Made by a program: the position numbers and the translations under genes
From: Paenibacillus sp. MSJ-34
GTDB taxonomy: Bacteria > Bacillota > Bacilli > Paenibacillales > Paenibacillaceae
Assembly (NCBI RefSeq): GCF_018918005.1
Contig: NZ_JAHLPR010000039.1
Location: 1 to 64,000 of the forward strand
Direction of reading: 5' to 3'
DNA: 64,000 bases
The notes under the pieces: generated by a model
The model's input: only the letters and a program-made list of their open reading frames with translations
Databases searched by the model: none
Told to the model about the DNA's origin: nothing
Shown here: positions 50,240 through 61,097 of the stretch, one piece after another
How the letters are laid out: each line of letters opens with the position of its first letter
How positions within the stretch are numbered: position 1 is the stretch's first letter

Positions 50240-52339
50240 CTAGTCCGTAAATTGCTGTTCCGGAGCTTCTCCGTCATGATGCTGTTCTTCTTCATAGAAC
50301 GCATCCGTGTCGGGAGGAATGTCGGGCTGCGGAACGTTCACCGTTCCCGTCTTCGCTTCCATATACGATACCGGGTAGGTGTCCAGGAATTCTCCATCCC
50401 GGAAGACGGATACCGCGCCGTCCTTGTTCGGCGCAAGGACGAGCTCGACCGAGAAAATTTGCGGATTGGTTATATTTTGCGTGCCCCATTCGATATTTTC
50501 GCCGCGGGCGTCCGTATAAGTTAACCGGATCTTGCTTTCCGTACCGACTTCTTTCGGCGATACCGGAATATTGAAATCATATACGATCGCCTCCGGCGGA
50601 TAGCCGGAACTGACGTAGATCATAATTTCCGTTCCTTTCGAGACCGCTTCGCCCGGTTCATGCGGCCATTGCTTGAATACTTCCCCTTTCTGGAAATAGC
50701 TTGGTTCCCGCATTATGCCCCCGGATTCCTTCGCCAATTTCAAATCGTTCTTCTCGATGATAGCGATCGCTTCGCTCTCGGTTTTTCCGATCAGACTCGG
50801 CATCTTGAACGTTTCGCTGCCTTTGCTGACCGTCAGCGTAATTTGCACCGACTTCGGATCGACCATCTCGCCTTCCGCCGGGCTTTGCTTGAAGATCAGG
50901 CCGCTTTCCATCTCATCGTCATAGCCTTCCTCCTGTTTAATTTGGCTTGCGTCGATATTTTCGCTTTCGAGCATACGTACGGCGTCCGCGAATTTCTGGC
51001 CGCTCAAATCGGGCATTTTAAACTGAGGCGTGCCTTCGCTGACCGAGATGATGACGGACGAGCCCTTCTTCACTTTCGTGTTCTCAGGTTTGCTCTGGTC
51101 GAAGACGATGCCTTTATCGAACCCTTCCTTCGGTTCCCTGATAATCGGATCTTCCACTTCGAGGCCCAATTCGTGAAGCTGCTTGACCGCTTCTTCTTCC
51201 GTCAAATTGATCAACTTCGGCATCGTCACCTCGGGCACGACGACTTGGCTTAAAACGTACATAACAAGTCCGAACATCAATCCGAGCACCAGCAGCGTCG
51301 AGCCGATCCAAACGACGGGCTTGGCCCAAGGGCGATTGTTCTTGGGCTCCTCCGCTTCCCGATCCTGCTTGGGAGGCTCTTTCTTCGGTTCCCGCGAAGC
51401 GGAGGCCGAAGGCTTGGCCGTTTTCGGCTCGGGCCGGATTGCCGGAACGACGCGCGTCTTCTGATCGTCGGCATCCGCATCCGCATCGTCGTCGAACGTT
51501 ATTTTCGCATCATGCAGGCGTTCCGGCGATAAGCATGTTTCCAAGTCCCGCAGCATTTCCTGCGCCGACTGGTAGCGTTCCTGCGGATTTTTACGCATCG
51601 ACTTGAGAATAATATTTTCGACGCTTTGCGGAATTAACTTGTTCACTTTGCGCGGCTCTTCGAACTCGTCCTGCAAATGTTTGAGCGCTACGCTGATCGG
51701 ACTTTCCCCGAGAAACGGCAACTGTCCTGTCAACATTTGGTACATCACGATGCCGAGCGAATAAAGATCCGACTTCGTTCCCGTCGCCACGCCTTTCGCA
51801 TGCTCCGGCGAAAAATAGTGCACCGAACCCACAACCGAGCCGGTTTGCGTAATCGTCGACGATGTAACGGCCCGCGCAATGCCGAAATCGGTCACCTTCA
51901 CGCGGCCGTTCTTGCCGATTAATATGTTATGCGGTTTAATGTCGCGATGAATGATTTCGTTATGATGCGCGTGATCGAGCGCGTCGCAAATTTGGGATGC
52001 GATATGCACCGCTTCCTCGACTTGCAGCGGCGCTTTTTCCTTAATGATCTCGTTTAAATTATGCCCTTCCACGTATTCCATGACAATATAATGCGTATCG
52101 CCTTCCTGGCCGACATCGTATATGCTGACAACGTTAGGATGCGACAACGAGGCGGCAGATTGCGCTTCGCGCCGGAAACGATGGATGAACTCCTCGTCAT
52201 GGACGAATTGCTGGCGGAGCACTTTAATCGCCACATACCTGTTCAGCAGGAGGTCGAGCCCTTTATACACGAGCGCCATTCCGCCGCCGCCGATGCGCGT
52301 TACAATTTCATAACGGTTCCCCAATTCGTGACCAATCAT
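50240..52339 (-). CDS. prkC: PASTA-domain serine/threonine kinase PrkC
   Basis: Membrane kinase sensing muropeptides; phosphorylates division and translation factors, and triggers germination in Bacillus spores. Kinase domain 10-270 (Lys39, HRDIKPHN with Asp133, DFG 151-153), acidic/proline linker (280-340), one transmembrane segment (343-367) and three PASTA repeats (about 368-435, 438-505, 508-575), then an extra extracellular region to 699. ATG 52339 directly follows the prpC stop (TAG-ATG). Confidence 0.97.
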   Translation of the reverse strand: MIGHELGNRYEIVTRIGGGGMALVYKGLDLLLNRYVAIKVLRQQFVHDEEFIHRFRREAQSAASLSHPNVVSIYDVGQEGDTHYIVMEYVEGHNLNEIIKEKAPLQVEEAVHIASQICDALDHAHHNEIIHRDIKPHNILIGKNGRVKVTDFGIARAVTSSTITQTGSVVGSVHYFSPEHAKGVATGTKSDLYSLGIVMYQMLTGQLPFLGESPISVALKHLQDEFEEPRKVNKLIPQSVENIILKSMRKNPQERYQSAQEMLRDLETCLSPERLHDAKITFDDDADADADDQKTRVVPAIRPEPKTAKPSASASREPKKEPPKQDREAEEPKNNRPWAKPVVWIGSTLLVLGLMFGLVMYVLSQVVVPEVTMPKLINLTEEEAVKQLHELGLEVEDPIIREPKEGFDKGIVFDQSKPENTKVKKGSSVIISVSEGTPQFKMPDLSGQKFADAVRMLESENIDASQIKQEEGYDDEMESGLIFKQSPAEGEMVDPKSVQITLTVSKGSETFKMPSLIGKTESEAIAIIEKNDLKLAKESGGIMREPSYFQKGEVFKQWPHEPGEAVSKGTEIMIYVSSGYPPEAIVYDFNIPVSPKEVGTESKIRLTYTDARGENIEWGTQNITNPQIFSVELVLAPNKDGAVSVFRDGEFLDTYPVSYMEAKTGTVNVPQPDIPPDTDAFYEEEQHHDGEAPEQQFTD

Positions 52340-53107
52340 CTATTCCACCCCCTTGCCGATACCGTTGTCCGCGTCATCCGTTTGTTCCAGCAGCACAACG
52401 GTTATGTTATCCTCTCCGCCCGCTTGCAAGGCATCCCGCAGCAGACGCTCGGCTTTCTCTTCGAGAGATAGGCTCGGCAAACTGACGATCGCCGCGATTT
52501 CTTCGTCCGTCATCAAATCGCTAAGGCCGTCGCTGCAGAGCAGCAATATTTCCCCTTGTTCCAGTTGGATCGGATTGATGTCGACCTCAACTTCGGCATC
52601 CGTTCCCAGCGCCCTGATGACAACGTTGCGCCGCGGATGACGGCGCGATTCTTCGAGGCTGATTTGGCCGGATTTCAACAATTCGTTCACCAAAGAATGA
52701 TCGTCCGTCAGTTGGCGAATAACCGTGTCATTTATGTTGTATGCGCGGCTGTCCCCAATATGACCGACAAATCCGTTTTCCCCGTTCAACAGAACGGCGA
52801 CGATCGTCGTGCCCATATTATGGTATCGCTCGTCTTGCGACGCCATTTCATAAATGACGTTGTTGGCATGCAATATGGCCTCGCGCAACGCCTCCGCGCA
52901 CGCCGGCCCCGTTAATCCGGGGGCCAGCGGCATGAGCCTCTCCGCGACCGTTTCAACCGCGATGCGGCTAGCAACTTCCCCGGCCTGATGACCGCCCATC
53001 CCATCGGCGATGATCGCGAGCATATATCCGTTCTCAAGCCGCTGCGCCCAGGAACGGTCTTCATTCACCGCTCGCCGTCCGATATCCGTTCGATGTACGA
53101 CTTTCAT
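52340..53107 (-). CDS. prpC: PP2C-type protein phosphatase PrpC (Stp)
   Basis: Manganese-dependent phosphatase that reverses PrkC. DGMGGHQAGE (35-44), SVGDSRAY-type motif (HIGDSRAY) and CSDGLSDLMTD metal motifs are present. 255 residues from ATG 53107 (GAGGTGATTGAA upstream). Its stop touches the prkC start, so both are translated together. Confidence 0.97.
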   Translation of the reverse strand: MKVVHRTDIGRRAVNEDRSWAQRLENGYMLAIIADGMGGHQAGEVASRIAVETVAERLMPLAPGLTGPACAEALREAILHANNVIYEMASQDERYHNMGTTIVAVLLNGENGFVGHIGDSRAYNINDTVIRQLTDDHSLVNELLKSGQISLEESRRHPRRNVVIRALGTDAEVEVDINPIQLEQGEILLLCSDGLSDLMTDEEIAAIVSLPSLSLEEKAERLLRDALQAGGEDNITVVLLEQTDDADNGIGKGVE

Positions 53108-53112
53108 TTCAA

Positions 53113-54159
53113 TCACCTCGCACCTAACTCCAAATGCTTCGCTCGCAGCTGCCCGCATGCCGCCGCAATATCATGTCCTTGTTCCCTGCGGATCGTGACA
53201 TTGATCCCTTTGCTCTGCAATACCCGCTGAAACGTAAAAATATCGTTGCGCGGCGTCCGCACATAATTCCGCTCCGGAACGTAATTGACCGGAATCAAAT
53301 TGACGTGGCAGAGCATGTCCTTAATCACTTCTCCCAGTTCTTCCGCATGTTCGGCTTGATCGTTGACCCCGCCGATCAACGCGTATTCGAACGTAATGCG
53401 CCGCCCGGTTTTGGCAATATAGTAACGCAGCGATTCCATGACGTCGGCAAACGGAAACCGCCGGTTGACAGGCATGAGCTTCGACCGGAGCGCATCGTTC
53501 GGCGCATGGATGGAGATAGCTAAGTTGATTTGCGTATTCTCGTCCGCAAATTTATAAATGTTCGGGACGATCCCGCTCGTCGATACGGTTATATGCCGCT
53601 GGCCGATTTTCATGCCTTTTTCATGAGTCATAATACGCAAAAATTTCATCGTCGCTTCATAATTTTCAAACGGTTCGCCCGTTCCCATAATGACGATGCT
53701 GCTCACTCTTTCGCCGCGCGGGTCCAATATTTTTTGCGCTTGAACGACTTGCGCGACGATTTCGCCGGGCGTCAAATTGCGTTTCAAACCGCCGAGCGTC
53801 GAGGCGCAAAACCGGCAGCCGATACGGCAGCCCACCTGGGTGGTGACGCAAACGCTGTTGCCGTAGTTATGCTTCATCAGCACCGTTTCGATCGCATGAT
53901 CGTCATGCAGGCCGAACAGAAATTTCACGGTGCCGTCCTTCGATTCGAATTTCGTAATCTCGTTCAGCGTTACGAATTCGAATTGATCGCTTAACTTGCT
54001 TCGCAGCTCTTTCGGCAAATTGCTCATCTCTTCGAAATTGTCGGCCCGTTTGCCGTATAGCCAATCGAATACTTGGCCGGCGCGGAAACCGGGTTCCCCG
54101 TTCTCCTGCATCCATGCCTGCAATTCTTCCAATGAATAATCGTAAATAAAAGGCTTCAT
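53113..54159 (-). CDS. rlmN: Dual-specificity RNA methyltransferase RlmN
   Basis: Radical-SAM enzyme making m2A2503 of 23S rRNA and m2A37 of some tRNAs. Cluster Cys111, Cys115, Cys118 (CRIGCRFC), [10 protein letters not shown], and the second-half catalytic Cys in AAACGQL (about 338). 348 residues from ATG 54159; ATG 54174 would add five. Six bases before prpC. Confidence 0.97.
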   Translation of the reverse strand: MKPFIYDYSLEELQAWMQENGEPGFRAGQVFDWLYGKRADNFEEMSNLPKELRSKLSDQFEFVTLNEITKFESKDGTVKFLFGLHDDHAIETVLMKHNYGNSVCVTTQVGCRIGCRFCASTLGGLKRNLTPGEIVAQVVQAQKILDPRGERVSSIVIMGTGEPFENYEATMKFLRIMTHEKGMKIGQRHITVSTSGIVPNIYKFADENTQINLAISIHAPNDALRSKLMPVNRRFPFADVMESLRYYIAKTGRRITFEYALIGGVNDQAEHAEELGEVIKDMLCHVNLIPVNYVPERNYVRTPRNDIFTFQRVLQSKGINVTIRREQGHDIAAACGQLRAKHLELGAR

Positions 54160-54235
54160 GATAAGTTTCCACAACCTTTAACCTGTACAGTATAGTTTCC
54201 CTAATCTATGAAAAGAACGGTCTCCACCCTATAAG

Positions 54236-54265
54236 AGGTTGTTCAAAAAGTCCTCTTTCGATCAC
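54236..54265. repeat. Solo end of the MITE-like repeat (reverse orientation)
   Basis: AGGTTGTTCAAAAAGTC...GATCAC matches the right end of the 31530-31700 element at about 27 of 30 positions on the opposite strand. It lies in the rsmB-rlmN gap. Confidence 0.6.
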
Positions 54266-54380
54266 TTTGTGAACACGCATAGTAATCTCTAGTGTGATCC
54301 TATTCGATTTATTTTAACATAAAAAAATGCGCCGCTAAAGTAGGCGAACCCGCTGCGGTTGGCGGGCGGGTCGGTTGCGG

Positions 54381-55763
54381 TCACATTTGTTTTTGCATTC
54401 TGGCGATAAAGAAGCCGTCGGAGTGGAATTGATGCGGCAAAATCCGCATCATTCCGGCGCCTGCCGGATGCGGTCCGGTGCGGCGGATTGCGCTCCGCCA
54501 CGCTTCGTTCTCCGTAGACTCGTCAGCCGGTATAAAAGAAGGATTTTCTTTCAAAAAGCGGCTGATTTGCCTTTCGTTCTCCCCTTGCTCGATCGTACAG
54601 GTGCTGTAAACGAGAATGCCGCCCGGACGGAGCAACCGTCCCGCCTCGGCTAACAATTGGCGCTGCAAAACGATAATTTCCGCGATTTCCTCGCTGGCCT
54701 TCGTCCATTTCAAGTCCGGCTTGCGCCTAATGACGCCCAAACCGGAGCAGGGGGCGTCCAGCAGGACGCGGTCAAACGAAGCGTCTTCCAGCCTTTGCGT
54801 TAACAATGCCGCATCGCTTACCATCGTACGAATCGATCGAAGCTGCAAGCGGTCGGCCTGCTCGGCAATCAGCTTTTGCTTGTGCGGATGCACGTCGTTG
54901 GCCAGAATCATGCCTTGATCGTCCATCATCTCCGCCATATGCGCCGTCTTGCCTCCCGGCGCGGCGCAGCAATCCAGCACTTTCATGCCAGGCTGCGGAT
55001 TTACCGCGGCGGCAACGAGCATCGAGCTTTCGTCTTGAATCGAGATGAGCCCGGCACGGTACCAATCGGTGAACGCCATATTGCCGCCGCTCTCGACGAC
55101 GATGCCGTCGCTCGACAGCAGGGAAGCGCGGACTCGATGTCCGGCATCCGCCATTTTATTCATCATTTCGTCGCGGGAAATTAGCCTGCGGTTCACGCGC
55201 ACGCTCACATGCGGCGGCTCGTTGTTCGAAGCGCAGATCGCCCTCGTTTCCTCTTCGCCGTACTGCTCGATGTAGCGGGCAACCATCCACTCCGGGTGGG
55301 AATGAGCAAGCGCAATCCCCTTTACCGGATCAAGCGAGGCCGGTATTTCCAGCTCGTCCGTCGCACGGAGCACATTGCGCAGCACGCCGTTCACCATGCC
55401 CGATATTCCTTGATGTCCGCGGCGCTTCGCCAAGTTAACCGCCTCGCCCACGGCCGCGTAAGGCGGAATCCGGTCCAAATAATACAGTTGGTAGAAGCTG
55501 AGCCGAAGCAAGCTTCGTACCCATGGCTGCAATTTCGACATGCCTCTGGATACGAATCTCTCCAAAAAATAATCGATCGTATTCAAACGCTGAATCGTAC
55601 CGTACACCAATTCCGTTGCGAAGGAAGCTTCTTCGCGCGCGAGCTGATGCTTTTGCAGCGTTTGGTTTAACAGCAAGTTGCTGTAAGACCGCTCTTGTTC
55701 CACTTTGGTCAGCACGTCGAGGGCCACCTCGCGCGCCGACGGTTTATGCCGGGATTGACTCAC
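54381..55763 (-). CDS. rsmB: 16S rRNA (cytosine967-C5)-methyltransferase RsmB
   Basis: NusB-like domain (1-140) followed by a Rossmann methyltransferase with CCAAPGGKTAHMAEM, DAPCSGLGVIRRKPDLKW and the catalytic YSTCTIEQGEN. 460 residues. The start is a GTG at 55763 overlapping the fmt stop as GTGA. The 205-base gap before rlmN contains a repeat end. Confidence 0.96.
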   Translation of the reverse strand: MSQSRHKPSAREVALDVLTKVEQERSYSNLLLNQTLQKHQLAREEASFATELVYGTIQRLNTIDYFLERFVSRGMSKLQPWVRSLLRLSFYQLYYLDRIPPYAAVGEAVNLAKRRGHQGISGMVNGVLRNVLRATDELEIPASLDPVKGIALAHSHPEWMVARYIEQYGEEETRAICASNNEPPHVSVRVNRRLISRDEMMNKMADAGHRVRASLLSSDGIVVESGGNMAFTDWYRAGLISIQDESSMLVAAAVNPQPGMKVLDCCAAPGGKTAHMAEMMDDQGMILANDVHPHKQKLIAEQADRLQLRSIRTMVSDAALLTQRLEDASFDRVLLDAPCSGLGVIRRKPDLKWTKASEEIAEIIVLQRQLLAEAGRLLRPGGILVYSTCTIEQGENERQISRFLKENPSFIPADESTENEAWRSAIRRTGPHPAGAGMMRILPHQFHSDGFFIARMQKQM

Positions 55764-56695
55764 GTCAGTATCGTCCCTTTCGTCAATTTACTGCCGCGCG
55801 CGAATTCGGACACGTCCATCGCTTTTTTGCCCGCAGGCTGCACTTTCGTCAGCCATAGCGAGCCGTCGCCCGTCTTCACTTCGATGCCGTTCTCGCCGAC
55901 GGTTAACACCGTTCCCGGCGCGGCGCCGCCTTCCGCTGTCCGTTCCGGCTTGCGGCAAGCCCAAACTTTGAACACTTCCCCGTTCCAATGCGTAAACGCT
56001 CCGGACCAAGGTACCAATCCGCGCACTTGATTATACGTTTCCCAAGACGAGCGGTTCCAATCGATCCGTTCGTCCTCGCGCGTTAAATTGGGCGCATAGG
56101 TGGCTTCGGCGTCGTTCTGCGGCTCGGCGGCGATTTCTCCCGCGATTAGCCGGGGCAACGTCCGGCGCAGCAAGTCGGCGCCGGCTAGGCTCAGCTTCTC
56201 GAATAACGTACCCGACGTATCCTCATCGGCAATTTCCACCTCGACGCGGCTGATCATGTCGCCGGTATCCAATCCTTCCGCCATATACATAATCGTCACG
56301 CCGGTTTTTTTCTCGCCGTTCATAATGCAGCGTTGAATCGGGGCGCCGCCCCGGTATTTGGGCAGGAGCGAGCCGTGCACGTTGATGCAGCCGAGCCGCG
56401 GCAGTTCTAGCACAGCCTTCGGCAATATTTGTCCGTACGCTGCCGTTACGATCAAATCCGGCCTCAATGCCGCAATTTCCGCAATCGCCTCCGGACTGCG
56501 CATTTTGACCGGCTGCAGTACGGGCAAGCCGCGCGACTCGGCAAGCTCCTTGACCGGCGGAGGCGTCATGACGCGCTTTCTCCCTTTCGGACGGTCGGGC
56601 TGGGTGACGACGGCCGCTATGTTATATCCTTCTTCGAGCAGCATATGTAGGGAAGGCACGGCGAAATCCGGCGTGCCCATAAATACGATGTTCAT
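55760..56695 (-). CDS. fmt: Methionyl-tRNA formyltransferase
   Basis: Formylates initiator Met-tRNA from 10-formyl-THF. Catalytic Asn105 and His107 in INVHGSLLPKYRGGAPIQ and the later MDTGDM-type Asp (GLDTGDMI). 311 residues. Four-base overlap with rsmB; two bases after def. Confidence 0.97.
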   Translation of the reverse strand: MNIVFMGTPDFAVPSLHMLLEEGYNIAAVVTQPDRPKGRKRVMTPPPVKELAESRGLPVLQPVKMRSPEAIAEIAALRPDLIVTAAYGQILPKAVLELPRLGCINVHGSLLPKYRGGAPIQRCIMNGEKKTGVTIMYMAEGLDTGDMISRVEVEIADEDTSGTLFEKLSLAGADLLRRTLPRLIAGEIAAEPQNDAEATYAPNLTREDERIDWNRSSWETYNQVRGLVPWSGAFTHWNGEVFKVWACRKPERTAEGGAAPGTVLTVGENGIEVKTGDGSLWLTKVQPAGKKAMDVSEFARGSKLTKGTILT

Positions 56696-56698
56696 CTG

Positions 56699-57178
56699 TC
56701 ATTCCCTGCCTTTGCGCGGCTGAATTTCATATACGCTTTCCGCGATATCCGTAAACAATACGCCGTTTAAGTGGTCGATTTCGTGCTGGAACGCGCGGGC
56801 GAGCAAGTCGGTGCCCGTAATCGTCACTTCGACCCCGTCGCGATTCAGCCCCTTAACGGTTACTTGCTGTGCGCGCCGAACGTCTCCGTTCAGCCCGGGA
56901 ATGCTCAGGCAGCCTTCGGGCCCGAACTGCTCCCCTTCTTTCGCTACAAGCTCGGGATTAATCAATTCGATCAGCCCGTTTTCGTCGCCGACATCCACGA
57001 CGATGACGCGTTTCAATATGCCGATTTGCGGCGCGGCCAAACCGACGCCCTCGGCGTCATACATCGTCTCCGCCATATCGTTCAACAATTTATGAATGTT
57101 CGGCGTTATCTTCGTAACTTCTTTCGCTACTTCATGCAGCACCGGATCAGGCTCTTTCACAATCAAACGAATGGCCAT
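56699..57178 (-). CDS. def: Peptide deformylase
   Basis: Removes N-formyl from new proteins. Metal site: [10 protein letters not shown] (44-53), EGCLS with Cys90, and QHEIDHLNG with His132 and His136. 159 residues, type I form. GGAAGGTGCG before ATG 57178. Clustered with fmt, its functional partner. Confidence 0.97.
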   Translation of the reverse strand: MAIRLIVKEPDPVLHEVAKEVTKITPNIHKLLNDMAETMYDAEGVGLAAPQIGILKRVIVVDVGDENGLIELINPELVAKEGEQFGPEGCLSIPGLNGDVRRAQQVTVKGLNRDGVEVTITGTDLLARAFQHEIDHLNGVLFTDIAESVYEIQPRKGRE

Positions 57179-57221
57179 TATCGCACCTTCCTTATCTCTT
57201 TCCCATTGATAACGTCAATGA

Positions 57222-59810
57222 TTACATAAGCATTTGCGGGTCGACGTCGACGCCGATTTGCAGCTGATGGCGCCTCATCGCGTCGTCGAACTCCATCGTC
57301 GTCCGACGGATCATGCCCGCCAAATCCATGCTTCCCCGATATTTTATCATACATTGGAATCGGTATCTATTTTTCAAGCGCGGAATGGGCGACGCGACGG
57401 GACCGAGCAATTCCATCGCGTCAGGTTGGCTGCTATGGAGCGGAGCGAGCCATCCTGCCGCGGCCGCTTCTTCCTTCAGCCGGTTTGCGAAATTTTCGCT
57501 CATTCGCACAAGCAGCGGCAACTGCTCATGCGAGAAGGTGATCAATATAAGGCGGCAGTAGGGCGGATAAATCCGCTTCAGCCGATGCTCCAACTCATCC
57601 GAGACGAACGCTTCGTAATGATGTTCTCCGGCGTGTACGATCGAATAATGTTCCGGCGTGTACGTTTGCACGAACACTTCGCCGGGCAAGTGATGCCGGC
57701 CCGCGCGGCCCGCAACCTGCGTAAGCAGTTGGAACGTTTTCTCGGCGGAGCGGAAATCCGGAATATTGAGCGCCGAATCTGCCGTTATGACCCCGACGAG
57801 CGTAACGTCGGGGAAGTCGAGCCCTTTCGCCACCATTTGCGTGCCTAGCAGCACATCGGCCTTACGGTCCCGGAATATGCCGAGCAGCTTCTCGTGAGCC
57901 CCCTTCGCGGATGTCGTATCGACATCCATACGCACGACGCGAATGCCGGGAAAAAGCTTCGCTAGCTCCTCCTCCACCCGCTGGGTTCCTGTGCCGAAAT
58001 AGCGAATATGCTCGCTGCCGCACGACGGGCACACCGAGGACGCCGTTTCGGCATAGCCGCAGTAATGGCAGCGCAAGCGGTTCGACTTTTGATGATAGGT
58101 GAGCGAAATGTCGCAGTCCGGACACCCGGCGACATATCCGCAAGTTCTGCACATGACGAAGGTAGAGTATCCCCTTCGGTTGAGCAGCAGCACGATTTGC
58201 TCGCGCCGCTCCAGGCGGGCCGCAATCGCTTGATGAAGCGCGCGGCTGAACATGGAGCGGTTTCCGTTCTTCAATTCTTCCCGCAAATCGACGATATGCA
58301 CTTGCGGCAATTTCCTGCCTCCGACGCGAGTCGGCATTTCCAGCAGCTTCAGCCGCAGTTCCGTTCGTCCCTCTTCCTTCATTGAGCGGGCTTCGGCGTT
58401 CGACGCAACGGCCGCCTCCCGCCCGGCTCGCGAGCGGACCGCCGCCTCGTAGCTTTCCAACGAAGGGGTGGCCGAACCGAGCACGACGACCGCGCCATGC
58501 CGTTCCGCGCGTTTCATGGCGACATCGCGGGCGTGATACTTCGGGCTCTCCTCTTGCTTGTAGGAAGTTTCATGTTCTTCGTCGATAATGATCAGCCCGA
58601 GCCGTTCGAACGGGGCGAAGACGGCCGAACGCGCCCCGATCGCCACCTTCACTCGCCCTTCGCGGATTTTGCGCCATTCGTCATACCGTTCTCCGTCGGA
58701 CAAACGGCTATGCATGACGGCGACCATCGATCCGAAGCGGCTTTTGAACCGCTCCACCATTTGCGGCGTGAGCGAAATTTCCGGCACAAGCACGATCGCC
58801 GCGCGATCTTGAGCTATGCATCGCTCGATCGCCTGCAAATACACCTCGGTCTTGCCGCTTCCGGTCACGCCGTGCAGCAAATAGGCTTCATGCCGGCGCG
58901 CGTCCAAGTCGGAAGCGATTTGCGCGTAGACGCGGCTTTGTTCCGCCGTGAGCGGCAACGGTTCCGTAGGCCGGAAGCGGCGCTCCGCGTAGGGATCGCG
59001 GAAAACTTCCACATCCCGTATTTCGATCCATCCTTTGTCCGCCAGCCCCTTGACCGTTGCCGCCGTCGTGCCGAGCTGAGCAATCAGATCTCGCAGCCCG
59101 ATCGGTTCCATACGGTCAAGTAAAAAGGCGAGCACTTCCTTTTGTTTGCGGGCTTTCGCGGACAACGATTCCAACGCCGCTTCCGCTTCCCGCGCATCAA
59201 TGCGCAACTCGACGGTTTTCACCGTCTTCTTGGCTAATTTGTCTTTAATGTTCTGTGTTTCGATCAATTTGCCCGTCCGCAGCAGACGCTTGATCAAGGA
59301 GGCATCGTTTGGAAAGGATTGCTTCAATTGCTCCAGACGGATCGGGGCGTTCCGCTCGACATATTCGAGCACTTCGCTCTCCGCCGGCTCCGCAAGCAAT
59401 TCCGCCGCCCATCCGTCCGCTTCTCCGTTCGGGCCGCCTTCCGCACCCGGTTCGGGCAAGCTGACGTATCTTTCCGCTTTTCCCTTCAACGCTCTTGGAA
59501 TCATTGCCTGCAAAGCGGTTATTTCATGGCATACGTACTGCGCGCTCATCCACGCGCCCAGCTCAATCAAGTCCGGCGAGAGCGGAGGCGTAAGATCCAG
59601 CAGCTCTTGAACCGGCTTCACCCGGCCGGCGTCCATATCCGAATCGGCGCTGAGCGCGACAACGAATCCTTGCACGACTCTTGGGCCGAACGGAACGCCT
59701 ACGCGGCTCCCCACCTCGATCCAAGGCGCAAGCTCGGCCGGAACGGCATAATCGAACGGCCGGTTCGTTTGCTTGCTGGGCACATCCACGATGACTTTGG
59801 CATAACGCAT
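57222..59810 (-). CDS. priA: Primosomal protein N' (replication restart helicase PriA)
   Basis: 3'-5' helicase that reloads the replisome at stalled forks. DNA-binding N-domain, Walker A GVTGSGKTE (315-323 in the longer frame), DEEH (411-414), and the eight-cysteine zinc region (CRTCG, CPDC, CHYCG, CPSCG). 862 residues from ATG 59810, whose A is shared with the coaBC stop (TGATG); a TTG at 59813 is the alternative. Confidence 0.97.
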   Translation of the reverse strand: MRYAKVIVDVPSKQTNRPFDYAVPAELAPWIEVGSRVGVPFGPRVVQGFVVALSADSDMDAGRVKPVQELLDLTPPLSPDLIELGAWMSAQYVCHEITALQAMIPRALKGKAERYVSLPEPGAEGGPNGEADGWAAELLAEPAESEVLEYVERNAPIRLEQLKQSFPNDASLIKRLLRTGKLIETQNIKDKLAKKTVKTVELRIDAREAEAALESLSAKARKQKEVLAFLLDRMEPIGLRDLIAQLGTTAATVKGLADKGWIEIRDVEVFRDPYAERRFRPTEPLPLTAEQSRVYAQIASDLDARRHEAYLLHGVTGSGKTEVYLQAIERCIAQDRAAIVLVPEISLTPQMVERFKSRFGSMVAVMHSRLSDGERYDEWRKIREGRVKVAIGARSAVFAPFERLGLIIIDEEHETSYKQEESPKYHARDVAMKRAERHGAVVVLGSATPSLESYEAAVRSRAGREAAVASNAEARSMKEEGRTELRLKLLEMPTRVGGRKLPQVHIVDLREELKNGNRSMFSRALHQAIAARLERREQIVLLLNRRGYSTFVMCRTCGYVAGCPDCDISLTYHQKSNRLRCHYCGYAETASSVCPSCGSEHIRYFGTGTQRVEEELAKLFPGIRVVRMDVDTTSAKGAHEKLLGIFRDRKADVLLGTQMVAKGLDFPDVTLVGVITADSALNIPDFRSAEKTFQLLTQVAGRAGRHHLPGEVFVQTYTPEHYSIVHAGEHHYEAFVSDELEHRLKRIYPPYCRLILITFSHEQLPLLVRMSENFANRLKEEAAAAGWLAPLHSSQPDAMELLGPVASPIPRLKNRYRFQCMIKYRGSMDLAGMIRRTTMEFDDAMRRHQLQIGVDVDPQMLM

Positions 59811-61027
59811 CAATCCGTTTCACCCGCCAACCGACCGGCGACGAACTGCAGCAATCGGAAGGCCACTTCCGATTTCGCCATTTGCGGCAACGTTTCGACC
59901 AGCCCGTTACGGTCGTATATTTGAACGATATTCGTATCCTTGCCGAAACCGGCGCCTTCCGCCGTAACGTCGTTCGCTACCAGCAGATCGCAGTTTTTGC
60001 GGCGCAGCTTGTCCATCGCGTATTGTTCCAAGTTATCCGTTTCCGCGGCAAAACCTATCACATACTGGGTTGTTTTCCGCGCGCCGACTTCTTGCAAAAT
60101 ATCCGGCGTTTTCTCCAGATGGAGCGTAAGCTCCCCGCCCGACTTTTTTATTTTGCGCAGAGCTGCTTGAACCGGCCGGTAATCGGCCACAGCCGCCGCC
60201 TTGACGATGATGTCCGATTCGGCCATATGCCGCATGACCGCATCAAACATGTCTTGCGCGGAAACGACCCGGGTCACTTGAATCCCGGACGGCGGATCGA
60301 TGGCGGCATTCGCCGCGATCAGATGCACCCGCGCCCCCATCGCATGCGCCGCTTCCGCAATGGCAAATCCCATTTTGCCGGACGAATCGTTCGTAATGTA
60401 CCTTACCGGATCGATCCGCTCGATCGTTCCCCCCGCCGTCACCAACACATTTCGCCCTTTGAGCGGCTCGTTCCGCCGCCCGCGCCGCGCGAAGAACGAC
60501 TCGATCCACGCGAATATCTCCTCAGGCTCCGCCAGCCTTCCTTTGCCGACGTATCCGCACGCAAGCTGCCCGAAGCCCGGCTCGACAAACATGACGCCGC
60601 GCTTCCGCAGCGTCTCCATATTGGCGACAACCGTCGGATGCTCGTACATATGAACGTTCATGGCGGGAGCAACGACGATCGGAGCCGTCGTGGCGAGCAA
60701 AGTCGTTGACAGCATATCGTCGGCCAGGCCGTACGTCATCTTGGCGATCGCGTTCGCCGTTGCGGGAGCGATTACAACCAGATCGGCGCGGTCCGCCAAA
60801 TCGATATGCGATACCACCGAAGGATCGCGTTCGTCGAACGTATCGGTATAGACCGGATGACGCGTAATCGTCTGCAATGTTAGCTCGGTTACGAATTTCG
60901 CGGCCGACTTCGTCATAATGACATGAACCTCCGCACCGCTCTGCGCAAGCTTGCTGCAAAGCGCGATTGCCTTATAGGCCGCAATTCCGCCGGTAATGCC
61001 CACGATAATCGTTTTTCCTTTTACCAT
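59810..61027 (-). CDS. coaBC: Bifunctional phosphopantothenoylcysteine decarboxylase/synthetase
   Basis: Couples cysteine to 4'-phosphopantothenate and decarboxylates it. N-terminal CoaC flavoprotein (1-185): GGIAAYKA, SHIDLADRADL, PAMNVHMY, Cys in GQLACGYVGKGRL. C-terminal CoaB (about 190-400) with TAGGTIERIDPVRYI and KNCDLLVAND. 405 residues. GGAGGGTGG before ATG 61027. Downstream enzyme coaD lies elsewhere in the window. Confidence 0.96.
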   Translation of the reverse strand: MVKGKTIIVGITGGIAAYKAIALCSKLAQSGAEVHVIMTKSAAKFVTELTLQTITRHPVYTDTFDERDPSVVSHIDLADRADLVVIAPATANAIAKMTYGLADDMLSTTLLATTAPIVVAPAMNVHMYEHPTVVANMETLRKRGVMFVEPGFGQLACGYVGKGRLAEPEEIFAWIESFFARRGRRNEPLKGRNVLVTAGGTIERIDPVRYITNDSSGKMGFAIAEAAHAMGARVHLIAANAAIDPPSGIQVTRVVSAQDMFDAVMRHMAESDIIVKAAAVADYRPVQAALRKIKKSGGELTLHLEKTPDILQEVGARKTTQYVIGFAAETDNLEQYAMDKLRRKNCDLLVANDVTAEGAGFGKDTNIVQIYDRNGLVETLPQMAKSEVAFRLLQFVAGRLAGETD

Positions 61028-61097
61028 ATGGCCACCCTCCTTGCCGAAAAAAATAACAACCTTTCGGTTGTCAGAGCAATGATCATCTACGAATCGT